A stretch of DNA of 9,624 nt from Caulobacteraceae bacterium (GCA_020852035.1 JADZBR010000015.1:1-9624); one strand, 5' to 3'. Shown: positions 1 through 6,395, counted from the stretch's first letter. Notes: generated by a model not told the origin, from the sequence alone. Numbers and translations: made by a program.

Positions 1-858
1 GGCCAGCGCCGGCGGCAACGAGGTGGTGAAGATGAAGCCGTCGGCATAGCTGCGGATCGCGTCGACGATCACCGCATTGGCGGCGATGTAGCCGCCCATC
101 ACGCCGAACGCCTTGCCCAGCGTGCCCTCGATGATGTCGATCTGGTCCATCACCCCGTCGCGCTCGGCCACGCCCGCGCCGCGCAGGCCGTACATGCCGA
201 CGGCGTGGACCTCGTCGATATAGGTCAGGGCGCCATACTTCCTGGCGAGCGCAATGGTGCCTTCGATGTCGGCGATGTCGCCGTCCATCGAATAGACGCT
301 CTCGAAGGCGATCAGCTTCGGGGCGGCCGGGTCGGCCTCGATCAGCAGCTGCTCGAGGTGCTCCAGGTCGTTGTGGCGGAAGACGCGGCGCTGCTCGCGC
401 TTGCCTGCGCGAATGCCGGAGATCATCGAGTTGTGGTTCAGCTCGTCCGAGAAGACGATCAGGCCCGGCAGGATCTTGTAGAGCGTCGAGAGCGAAGCCT
501 CGTTGGCCACATAGCCAGAGGTGAAGAGCAGCGCCGATTCCTTGCCGTGCAGGTCGGCGAGCTCGCGCTCCAGTTCGACGTGATAGCGGGTGGTGCCGGA
601 GATGTTGCGGGTGCCGCCCGAACCCGAGCCGGCCTCGTCGATCGCCTTGTGCATGGCGTCGAGCACGACCGGGTTCTGGCCCTGGCCGAGGTAGTCGTTG
701 GAGCACCAGACGGTGATCTGGCGGGTCTCGCCATTGGCTTGCGTCCAGGTCGCGCGCGGGAAGGCCCCGCGATGGCGCTTCAGATCGGCGAACACCCGGT
801 ATCGGCCCTCCGACCGGACCTGCTCCACCGCCTTCGCGAACGCCGCCTGATAGTCCAT
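1..858 (-). CDS. hemA: 5-aminolevulinate synthase, C-terminus beyond window
   Basis: PLP enzyme that condenses glycine and succinyl-CoA to 5-aminolevulinate, the first step of heme synthesis by the C4 (Shemin) route of alphaproteobacteria; cytosolic. The reading frame gives residues 1-286 with no stop; the family is about 400 residues, so roughly the last 120 lie outside the window. Visible family features: N-terminal MDYQAAF, the WCSNDYLGQG segment near residue 51, the glycine-rich GSGSGGTRNISGTTRYH near 78-93, the HNSMI histidine near 142, DEVHAVGMYG near 204-213, and the PLP-lysine motif GTLGKAFGVMGG with Lys249. The ATG at 858 is chosen because it gives the usual N-terminus and follows an AAGAG about 5 nt upstream. 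The methyltransferase-like gene upstream is on the same strand but 180 bp away, and hemA appears to have its own promoter there. Confidence 0.97.
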   Translation of the reverse strand, partial: MDYQAAFAKAVEQVRSEGRYRVFADLKRHRGAFPRATWTQANGETRQITVWCSNDYLGQGQNPVVLDAMHKAIDEAGSGSGGTRNISGTTRYHVELERELADLHGKESALLFTSGYVANEASLSTLYKILPGLIVFSDELNHNSMISGIRAGKREQRRVFRHNDLEHLEQLLIEADPAAPKLIAFESVYSMDGDIADIEGTIALARKYGALTYIDEVHAVGMYGLRGAGVAERDGVMDQIDIIEGTLGKAFGVMGGYIAANAVIVDAIRSYADGFIFTTSLPPALA

Positions 859-878
859 CGCTCTTAACTCACCCCGCC

Positions 879-905
879 GTCCTAGAAAGGCGAACACCCC
901 GTCAC
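879..905 (-). promoter_or_regulatory. Candidate housekeeping promoter of hemA
   Basis: On the minus strand GTGACGG (905-899) and TCTAGGAC (886-879) are separated by 12 nt. The Caulobacter sigma-73 consensus is TTGACGS-N10-14-GCTANAWC, so this matches 6 of 7 bases at -35 and most of the -10 positions. It would start transcription near position 872 and leave a leader of about 14 nt before the hemA ATG. This is a match by eye and no start site has been measured. Confidence 0.45.
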
Positions 906-943
906 GATTTACGCGAGCCTTTTGGCACGCTGCGGGTTTCGCG

Positions 944-1011
944 TCCACTTTAGCGGAAAAGCCATCCGCTTTTGCGGAAAAGCCGTCCGCCCTGGTGGAC
1001 ATTTTGTCCAC
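944..1011. promoter_or_regulatory. 21-bp periodic inverted-repeat array upstream of hemA
   Basis: Three 14-bp boxes of form TCCRC-N4-GYGGA lie at 944-957, 965-978 and 986-999, each starting exactly 21 bp after the last. A fourth TCCAC half-site follows in phase at 1007-1011, and a weaker GCGG half-site lies in phase at 932-935. The middle box is a perfect inverted repeat (TCCGC-TTTT-GCGGA). The linkers are 7 nt; two of them are nearly identical (AAAGCCA and AAAGCCG). Spacing of 21 bp is two helical turns, so dimers bound at each box would sit on one face of the DNA. The array lies about 40 bp upstream of the candidate hemA -35 box, a position that suits a regulator of hemA. The regulator is not identified. 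Confidence 0.55.
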
Positions 1012-1038
1012 CCCTCCGATCGGACCGTGCGCCGCCGG

Positions 1039-1782
1039 CTACTTCGGCTTCCTGAAGCGCAGCACGAACTGGTCGGTCTTGCCGCGGATCTCGGGGGCGA
1101 AGACGTTGGCGGTCTTCGGGTCGGCCGGATTGCGCAGCGCGTCGTTCTCGGCCTCCAGCTCGAAGCCCGCCGCCTCCAGCTCGCGCTTGACGATGGCCGG
1201 GTCGATCCGGTGCAGGGTGTCGGCGACCTCGATCGGCGCGCCGGCGACCGCGGCGTGGTCGACCACCACCAGGGCGCCGCCCGGCTTCAGGGCCTCGAAC
1301 AGCGACTTGTCGACCACCGCCACGTCCAGGTTCAGCCGCTTCAGGTGCAGGTCGTGGTAGTTCTGGGCGGTGAAGATCAGGTCCACCGGCTCGGGCGGGT
1401 TCAGCCCGCCGCCCGGCAGGGCCAGCACCTTGACGTTGCCGTAGCCGGGTTCGGCGGCGATCTTGGCGGCCGCCGGCTGGGCGTCCGGCGAGCTGGGCGG
1501 CGGAGCGGCGGCGTAGACCACGCCCTCGCCGCCGACGGCCTTGGAGAGCACGCGGGTGAAGTAGCCCCCGCCGGGGATCAGATCGACCACCTTCTGGCCC
1601 GGCTGCACCTGGGCGAACTCCAGCATCTCGGCGGGCTTGCGGGCCGCGTCGCGCGCGGTGTCCGCGGCCGGGCGGCTGGTGTCGGCGACGGCGGCGGCGA
1701 TGTGCGGCCCCGGCGCGGCCCAGGCCGGCGCGGCGGCCAGCACGGCGAGCGCCGCGGCGGCGAATAGCATCGAACGGGCCAT
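1039..1782 (-). CDS. Exported class I SAM-dependent methyltransferase-like protein
   Basis: Protein of 247 residues resembling the family of predicted methyltransferases with a signal sequence (COG4798 type). Residues 1-22 look like a Sec signal peptide (charged MARS, Ala/Leu core, AWA-AP cleavage site), so the protein probably acts in the periplasm. That is unusual, because S-adenosylmethionine is a cytoplasmic cofactor. The SAM-binding motif I is VVDLIPGGGYFT at 65-76. FTAQNYHDL lies at 137-145, and LKPGGALVVVDHAA at 165-178 corresponds to the strand after motif III. The ATG at 1782 follows GAGGGAGGAG, a strong ribosome binding site. The frame stays open far upstream only as antisense of hemB, so the longer ORF is not used. 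The gene is divergent from hemB (102 bp apart) and lies upstream of hemA. Substrate is unknown, and catalytic activity is not certain. Confidence 0.85.
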   Translation of the reverse strand: MARSMLFAAAALAVLAAAPAWAAPGPHIAAAVADTSRPAADTARDAARKPAEMLEFAQVQPGQKVVDLIPGGGYFTRVLSKAVGGEGVVYAAAPPPSSPDAQPAAAKIAAEPGYGNVKVLALPGGGLNPPEPVDLIFTAQNYHDLHLKRLNLDVAVVDKSLFEALKPGGALVVVDHAAVAGAPIEVADTLHRIDPAIVKRELEAAGFELEAENDALRNPADPKTANVFAPEIRGKTDQFVLRFRKPK

Positions 1783-1884
1783 CGGCTCCTCCCTCGGATA
1801 TCGTTGGTCGGCACGAAGCGCCGCGCGAGCCTGACGGTCAAGAGCCGCTTGCCTCCCCGCCCCCGATGCGCGACGACGCGGGGC

Positions 1885-2901
1885 ATGAGCCAAGCCCCCC
1901 TCGCCGCCTACCCCGCGCTCCGGATGCGCCGCCTGCGCCAGGCCGACTGGACCCGCCGGCTGGTGCGCGAGAGCGTGCTGACGCCGTCCGATCTCATCTG
2001 GTCGATGGTGGTGCACGAGGGCGAGGGGCGCATTCCGGTCGGCTCCATGCCCGGGGTCGAACGCCTGTCGGTCGCCGAGGCGGCCAGGGCGGCGGTCGAG
2101 GCGCGCGAACTCGGCATTCCGGCCATCGCCATCTTCCCGCACATCGACGGCGCCCGGAAGGACGCCGCCGGGAGCCTGGCGAGCGATCCCGACGGGCTGA
2201 TCGCCCGGGCGGTGAAGGCCATGAAGGACGCCGCCCCCGAGGTCGGGATCATGTGCGACGTGGCGCTCGATCCCTTCACCGACCACGGCCACGACGGGCT
2301 GATCGAGAACGGCCGCATCCTCAACGACGCCACCGTCGAGCGGCTGGTCGAGCAGGGGCTGATGCAGGCGAAGGCCGGCTGCGACATCCTCGCCCCCTCG
2401 GACATGATGGACGGCCGGGTCGCCGCCCTGCGCGCGGCGCTGGAGGCCGAGGGGCTGCAGGATGCGATGATCATGTCCTACGCCGCCAAATACGCCTCGG
2501 CCTTCTACGGCCCCTACCGGGAGGCGATCGGTTCTGGGAAGCTCGGCACGGGCTCGGTCGACAACCCCGGCGACAAGAAGACCTACCAGATGGACTCCGC
2601 CAATTCCGCCGAGGCCCTGCGCGAGGTGGCTCTGGACATCGCCGAGGGCGCGGACATGGTGATGGTCAAGCCCGGCCTGCCCTACCTCGACATCGTCCGC
2701 CAGGTGGTCGACGCCTTCGCCATGCCGACCTTCGCCTTCCAAGTGTCCGGCGAATACGCGATGATCATGGCGGCGGCGCAGAACGGCTGGCTGGACGAGG
2801 AGCGCTCGATCCTGGAGAGCCTGGGCGCCTTCAAGCGCGCCGGCGCGGCGGGCGTGATCACCTATTTCGCGCCGCGCGCGGCGCGGCTGCTGGGTTCATG
2901 A
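1885..2901 (+). CDS. hemB: Delta-aminolevulinic acid dehydratase (porphobilinogen synthase)
   Basis: Condenses two 5-aminolevulinate molecules to porphobilinogen, the step after HemA; cytosolic and usually octameric. The product has 338 residues, normal for the family. Lys202 (in SYAAKYASAFYGPYR) and Lys262 (in MVKPGLPYLD) are the two active-site lysines, the second being the Schiff-base lysine. The metal-site segment near residues 124-138 reads CDVALDPFTDHGHDG. It has aspartates where zinc-dependent enzymes carry a three-cysteine cluster, so this is the zinc-independent, magnesium-stimulated type seen in Pseudomonas and relatives. The ATG at 1885 is chosen because MSQAPLAAYPALRMRRLR is a normal N-terminus; an ATG at 1804 would add 27 unlikely residues. 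There is no good ribosome binding site, which is common in Caulobacter. Confidence 0.96.
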   Translation: MSQAPLAAYPALRMRRLRQADWTRRLVRESVLTPSDLIWSMVVHEGEGRIPVGSMPGVERLSVAEAARAAVEARELGIPAIAIFPHIDGARKDAAGSLASDPDGLIARAVKAMKDAAPEVGIMCDVALDPFTDHGHDGLIENGRILNDATVERLVEQGLMQAKAGCDILAPSDMMDGRVAALRAALEAEGLQDAMIMSYAAKYASAFYGPYREAIGSGKLGTGSVDNPGDKKTYQMDSANSAEALREVALDIAEGADMVMVKPGLPYLDIVRQVVDAFAMPTFAFQVSGEYAMIMAAAQNGWLDEERSILESLGAFKRAGAAGVITYFAPRAARLLGS

Positions 2902-2922
2902 ATCCTTAGCCATCCTTACCGC

Positions 2923-2950
2923 TCGACCTTGGCCATAGGGCGGCTAGAGT
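2923..2950 (+). promoter_or_regulatory. Candidate housekeeping promoter of the exported-protein gene
   Basis: TCGACCT (2923-2929) and GCTAGAGT (2943-2950) resemble the Caulobacter sigma-73 elements TTGACGS and GCTANAWC. Their spacing, 14 nt after the hexamer TCGACC, is within the allowed range. An imperfect tandem repeat (ATCCTTAGCC then ATCCTTACC, 2902-2920) lies directly upstream. Transcription would start about 30 nt before the ATG at 2986. The match was found by eye. Confidence 0.4.
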
Positions 2951-2985
2951 GTAGCTCGCGCCGCCCCCAGCCAGCGAGATTTTCG

Positions 2986-4245
2986 ATGACCCGCAAGCTT
3001 CTCCTTTCCGCCGGCGTCTGCCTCGCCGGCCTGACCCTCGCCGCGCCCGCCGGGGCGCAGAGGGCGAGCGGCCCCACCGCCGTCTACTGGATGGACGCCG
3101 AGACCAGCGCCGGCCTCGGGGCGATGGCGGGCGGCGGCGGCGGTCGCGGCCCCGGCATGGGCGCGATGATGGGCGCCATGATGGGCGGCGGCTTCAACCC
3201 CAACCAGGCGACCAAGAGCCTGCTCCTCGAACTGGGCTCGCATCGCAAGCCGACCGGCGGGGCGGCCGAGGCCGACCACCTGCCGCCCTCCACCCTGGGC
3301 GCGGGCCGCGCCCTGCCGCTCACCTACAAGGCCAACCCCGCGCCGACCACCTCGACTCCGTTCGAGCGCCCCAAGGGCCGCATGCTGATCTACTGGGGCT
3401 GCGGCGAACGGGCCGGCCCGAACCAGCCGACGGTGATCGACTTCGCCAAGCTCGGCCGCGGCGCCCCGATGCCGCAGATCGGCTCCGTGAACATCGGCCG
3501 CGACCGCTCGCCCTCGGCCGGCGGCTGGGAGACCTATGGGAACTGGCCCAACGAGCGCTCCCGCACCACCGTGCCGCCGACCGGCCGGCTGGCGGGGATG
3601 CACACCGTCTCCAGCAACTACGCGCCGGAGATCAGTTTCACCCTGACCGCCAACCAGGACTTCATGGCCCCGTTGCAGCTCAAGGCGGACGGCAAGACGG
3701 CGGCCGGCGGCACGCTACTGACCTGGCGGCCGGTGCCGCGGGCCACCGGCTACGGCGCGGTGGTGATGGGCGCGCAGGGCCGCGACGACACGGTGGTGAT
3801 CTGGTCGTCCAGCAAGAGCCAGCTCGCCGGCATGACCCTGATGGACTACATCAGCCCCTCCGAAGCCCGCCGCCTGATCGGCCAGGGCGTGGTGATGCCG
3901 CCGGAGACCACCTCCTGCGCCGTGCCGGTCGAGGTGACCCGGGCGGTCGGTGAAGGCGGCATGGTGCAGATGATCGCCTACGGCGACGAGGCGAATTTCT
4001 CCTATCCGCCCAAGCCCAGCGACCCGAAGCAGCCCTGGAAGCTCGAGTGGACCAGCAAGGTCCGCTACAAGTCCACCGCCACGCAGATCCTCGGCATGGA
4101 CATGGCCGCGATGATGGGCGGCGCCGACCGCGGCTACGACGACGAAGATCGGCCGCGTCCGCCGCCGCGCGGCCAGCAACAACCGAACCGGGGGCGCGAC
4201 ATCATGCGCGGGCTGGGCGGCATCGGCGGGCTGATCCGGCCTTAG
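2986..4245 (+). CDS. Exported protein of unknown function with Gly/Met-rich segment
   Basis: I do not recognise this 419-residue protein. Residues 1-24 (MTRKLLLSAG... ending PAGA) form a Sec signal peptide, so it is probably periplasmic or surface exposed. There is no lipobox. Residues 45-70 are low complexity, rich in glycine and methionine, with repeated GAMMG. The central part (about 100-340) looks globular, with WGCG at 137-140. A stretch near 220-275 (LLTWRPVPRATGYGAVV followed by VIWSSS) resembles a fibronectin type III-like beta-strand pattern, a weak resemblance only. The C-terminal 40 residues are acidic, then rich in Pro, Gln, Arg and Gly, and likely disordered. The ATG at 2986 is chosen because it starts the signal peptide; a start at 2929 would put 19 residues before it and overlap the candidate promoter. 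The gene is monocistronic and followed by repeat copy 1. Confidence 0.8.
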   Translation: MTRKLLLSAGVCLAGLTLAAPAGAQRASGPTAVYWMDAETSAGLGAMAGGGGGRGPGMGAMMGAMMGGGFNPNQATKSLLLELGSHRKPTGGAAEADHLPPSTLGAGRALPLTYKANPAPTTSTPFERPKGRMLIYWGCGERAGPNQPTVIDFAKLGRGAPMPQIGSVNIGRDRSPSAGGWETYGNWPNERSRTTVPPTGRLAGMHTVSSNYAPEISFTLTANQDFMAPLQLKADGKTAAGGTLLTWRPVPRATGYGAVVMGAQGRDDTVVIWSSSKSQLAGMTLMDYISPSEARRLIGQGVVMPPETTSCAVPVEVTRAVGEGGMVQMIAYGDEANFSYPPKPSDPKQPWKLEWTSKVRYKSTATQILGMDMAAMMGGADRGYDDEDRPRPPPRGQQQPNRGRDIMRGLGGIGGLIRP

Positions 4246-4268
4246 GTCCTACGCTCATATGCCGAGCG

Positions 4269-4435
4269 GTCCGATCAGCGCTCTGTCCTCATATCCGCTC
4301 ATCCCCGCGAAAGCGGGGACCCAGGTGTTCTATCGAAGGGCGTCGGCGTTTCCGGCTTGAACCAAAAAAGCCTGGGTCCCCGCTTTCGCGGGGATGAGCG
4401 GATGGGAGTTCGTTCGCGCAGTCGGATCAGCGCTC
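4269..4435. repeat. 15-bp imperfect direct repeat flanking repeat copy 1
   Basis: GTCCGATCAGCGCTC at 4269-4283 and GTCGGATCAGCGCTC at 4421-4435 match at 14 of 15 positions and bracket the palindromic element at 4293-4403. They may be a target duplication or the ends of a larger repeat unit. They do not abut the palindrome: 9 nt separate them on the left and 17 nt on the right. Confidence 0.45.
4293..4403 (+). repeat. REPIN-like palindromic repeat, copy 1
   Basis: Perfect 33-bp inverted arms (4293-4325 and 4371-4403) enclose a 45-nt centre. Each arm itself contains a CCCCGC-GAAA-GCGGGG hairpin followed by the ACCCAGG core. This is the layout of REP doublets, widespread non-coding repeats mobilised by RAYT transposases; no RAYT gene is in the window. 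The element lies between the stop of the exported-protein gene (plus) and the 3' end of the oxidoreductase gene (minus). Read on the minus strand, the hairpin at 4393-4378 is followed by T6 (complement of A6 at 4364-4369), so it could terminate the oxidoreductase transcript. A second copy in inverted orientation is at 7245-7352. Confidence 0.9.
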
Positions 4436-4476
4436 GGTTTGGCCCCGCCCGACCTGCCGCTCGATCGTCAGCAGCC

Positions 4477-4545
4477 TCAGCGCCGCCACGGTCCGAACGC
4501 GGCGGCCAGCCGGCGCCACAGCGCCCACACCTCGTCGACCGTCAC
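4477..4545 (-). CDS. Possible 22-residue ORF overlapping the oxidoreductase stop
   Basis: A GTG at 4545 overlaps the oxidoreductase stop codon (GTGA overlap) and opens a 22-codon frame with three tryptophans and four arginines, ending in PWRR. Nearly all third codon positions are G or C, as in the neighbouring genes. The overlap would allow coupled translation. It could equally be chance in GC-rich DNA, or the tail of homologues that continue by frameshift. No function can be assigned. Confidence 0.15.
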   Translation of the reverse strand: MTVDEVWALWRRLAAAFGPWRR

Positions 4546-5405
4546 CGGCCCGGCGGCTCCAGCCGCGCCACCAGGCTCGACGTGTCCCATCGATGGCCGC
4601 CCAACGCCTGCACCTCGGCGTAGAACTGATCTACCATGCGAGTCATGTCGAGCTGCGCGCCATTGGCGGCCGCCTCGTCCAGCACCAGGCCGAGGTCCTT
4701 GCGCATCCAGTCGACGGCGAAGCCGAAGTCGAACCTGCCCTGCGCCATCGTCGCCCAGCGGTTGTCCATCTGCCAGGACTGCGCCGCGCCCTTGGAGATC
4801 GCTTCGTAGACATCGGCAGGATCGAGCCCCGCGCGCCTGGCGAAATGCAGACCCTCGGCGAGCCCCTGGACCACCCCGGCGATGCAGATCTGGTTGACCA
4901 TCTTGGCCAGTTGCCCCGCGCCCGGCCCGCCGAGACGCCGGATCGCCCTGGCGTAGGCGGCGATCACCGGCTCGGCCCTGGCGAAGGCGGCTTCCTCGCC
5001 GCCGCACATGATGGTCAGCTGGCCGTTCTCCGCCCCCGCCTGGCCGCCGGAGACCGGGGCGTCGACGAACGTCCTGCCCTGCCCCGCCGCCAGCGCCGCC
5101 ATCTCGCGCGCCACCCTGGCCGAGGCGGTTGTGTGGTCGACCACCACGCCGCCCGGCGCCATCGCGCCCAGCGCCTCGGGCGTCACGGCGCGCACGTCGT
5201 CATCGTTACCCACGCAGAGCGCGACGAGTTCGGCCCCGTCCGCAGCCTCCGCGACCGCGCCGGCGGCGCGTCCGCCGTGGACCTCGGCCCAGCGCCGCGC
5301 CTTCTGCGGCGAGCGGTTGAAGACCGCCACCTCGTGGCCCGCCTTCGCCAGATGCCCGGCCATCGGGAACCCCATCACGCCCAAGCCCACAAACGCCACG
5401 CGCAT
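4542..5405 (-). CDS. NAD(P)-dependent oxidoreductase, beta-hydroxyacid dehydrogenase family
   Basis: Cytosolic dehydrogenase of 287 residues, of the 3-hydroxyisobutyrate / tartronate semialdehyde / glyoxylate reductase type. The N-terminal Rossmann fold carries GLGVMGFPMAGHLAKAGH at residues 7-24. The substrate-binding signature DAPVSGGQAGAENG is at 115-128, the catalytic lysine motif KMVNQ has Lys168 and Asn171, and the conserved KDLGL is at 236-240 in the helical C-terminal domain. Length is typical. The ATG at 5405 follows GAGGGAGAG with good spacing. The exact substrate cannot be read from sequence: valine catabolism (mmsB-like) and glyoxylate/succinic semialdehyde reduction are both possible, and no valine-pathway genes are adjacent. 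The gene is divergent from motB (90 bp apart), and its 3' end faces repeat copy 1. Confidence 0.9.
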   Translation of the reverse strand: MRVAFVGLGVMGFPMAGHLAKAGHEVAVFNRSPQKARRWAEVHGGRAAGAVAEAADGAELVALCVGNDDDVRAVTPEALGAMAPGGVVVDHTTASARVAREMAALAAGQGRTFVDAPVSGGQAGAENGQLTIMCGGEEAAFARAEPVIAAYARAIRRLGGPGAGQLAKMVNQICIAGVVQGLAEGLHFARRAGLDPADVYEAISKGAAQSWQMDNRWATMAQGRFDFGFAVDWMRKDLGLVLDEAAANGAQLDMTRMVDQFYAEVQALGGHRWDTSSLVARLEPPGR

Positions 5406-5453
5406 CGCAACTCTCCCTCGCTCGCAACGCCATCTTAACGAGCCGCCGCCACC

Positions 5454-5478
5454 TTGACGGTGAATCAGTCTTAACCAC
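5454..5478 (+). promoter_or_regulatory. Candidate motB control region with a CtrA-like half-site
   Basis: TTGACGG at 5454-5460 is a perfect Caulobacter -35 consensus, but no convincing GCTANAWC -10 follows at the right distance. TTAACCAC at 5471-5478 matches 7 of 8 bases of the CtrA half-site TTAACCAT, and another TTAAC lies at 5435-5439. No full TTAA-N7-TTAA site is present. CtrA controls flagellar genes in Caulobacter, so the half-site is plausible but unproven. Confidence 0.3.
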
Positions 5479-5495
5479 GTTTGCCGAGGCGCCGC

Positions 5496-6395
5496 ATGGC
5501 CGTCAGCTCCGACCGGCCGATCCTCATCAAGAAGGTCAAGAAGGGCGGCCACGACGGCCACCACGGCGGCGCCTGGAAGGTGGCCTATGCCGACTTCGTG
5601 ACCGCCATGATGGCGTTCTTCCTCCTGATGTGGCTGATCAATACGACGAGCCCCGAGCAGAAGCGCGGCATCGCCGACTATTTCGCCCCGGCCAGCGTCT
5701 CGGAGACCACCAGCGGGGCCGGCTCGATCCTCGGCGGCACGGCGCTCGGCGACGACGGAGCCAAGGCGTCGGGCTCGCGCGACATCGTCGAGAACCTCGC
5801 CCCGCCGGCTCCCCCGGAGGCTCGCGACGGCCAGTCGAGCGACGCCGGCCAGCCGCAGACCCTGGAGAACGCCAGCGAAGAGGCGTTGCGCGAGGCCCTT
5901 CGCAAGAAGGAGGAAGCCGCCTTCGCCTCCGCCGCCCAGTCCCTGCGCCAGGCGATGCAGGAGATGCCGGAGCTGGCCGAGCTCTCCAAGCAGATCCTCA
6001 TCGACCAGACGCCCGAGGGCCTGCGGATCCAGCTGATCGACCAGGAGGGCCGCTCGATGTTCCGCGAGGGCTCGGCCCAGCCGAACGACCGGGCGCGGGT
6101 GCTGCTGCGGGCCGTCTCCAAGGTGATCAACCAGCTGCCGAACCGGATCACCATCTCCGGCCACACCAGCGCCAGCCGCGGCGGTGGGCAGGAGAACGAC
6201 TGGCCGCTGTCGGCCGCCAGGGCCAATGTCTCGCGCCAGATCATCCAGGGCGCCGGCGTGCCGTCCGACCGCATCTACCAGGTGGCGGGCAAGGCCAACT
6301 CCGACCCCCTATATCCGGACGACCCGATGCTGGCCGGCAACCGGCGGATCGCCATCGTGCTGCTCCGCGAAGCGCCGGTCCTGCCGCCAGATTGA
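5496..6395 (+). CDS. motB: Flagellar motor stator protein MotB
   Basis: Stator subunit that pairs with MotA to conduct protons and anchors the complex to peptidoglycan; inner membrane with a periplasmic domain. The product has 299 residues. A basic, His/Gly-rich cytoplasmic N-terminus (KKVKKGGHDGHHGG) precedes one membrane helix at about 31-49, YADFVTAMMAFFLLMWLI, with the proton-binding aspartate Asp33. A plug-like segment follows (QKRGIADYF), then a variable linker and charged helix. From about 170 there is an OmpA-type peptidoglycan-binding domain with ISGHTS, DWPLSAARANVSRQ and NRRIAIVLL. The ATG at 5496 is chosen because GAGG lies 6 nt upstream; an in-frame TTG at 5481 would precede it. 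No motA is adjacent, as in Caulobacter where motA and motB are unlinked. Confidence 0.95.
   Translation: MAVSSDRPILIKKVKKGGHDGHHGGAWKVAYADFVTAMMAFFLLMWLINTTSPEQKRGIADYFAPASVSETTSGAGSILGGTALGDDGAKASGSRDIVENLAPPAPPEARDGQSSDAGQPQTLENASEEALREALRKKEEAAFASAAQSLRQAMQEMPELAELSKQILIDQTPEGLRIQLIDQEGRSMFREGSAQPNDRARVLLRAVSKVINQLPNRITISGHTSASRGGGQENDWPLSAARANVSRQIIQGAGVPSDRIYQVAGKANSDPLYPDDPMLAGNRRIAIVLLREAPVLPPD

Noticed and set aside
921..937. TTGGCACGCTGCGGG considered as a sigma-54 promoter
   Set aside because: The GG is not followed by GC at the required 10-nt distance, and it would point into the 3' end of the methyltransferase gene.
1783..2742. Methyltransferase frame stays open on the minus strand far beyond its start, suggesting a 567-residue protein
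   Set aside because: The extra part is antisense to hemB and has no family resemblance. GC-biased codons leave opposite frames open, and the ATG at 1782 has a strong ribosome binding site and signal peptide.
3010..3040. Lipoprotein signal in the exported unknown protein (cysteine at residue 12)
   Set aside because: The residues before the cysteine (AGV) do not fit a lipobox. A standard signal peptidase I site AGA-Q fits better.
4357..4397. Peptide-coding potential across the palindromic repeats (ORFs carrying GPRFRGDE-like text, also at 7245-7352)
   Set aside because: Such strings are translations of the repeat arms and often appear as false ORFs. The element is palindromic and non-coding.
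5481..5495. TTG at 5481 as motB start
   Set aside because: It would lie upstream of GAGG (5486-5489), which is correctly placed for the ATG at 5496.
5406..6164. Minus-strand extension of the oxidoreductase frame through motB
   Set aside because: The Rossmann motif begins right at the ATG at 5405, and the upstream part is antisense to motB.
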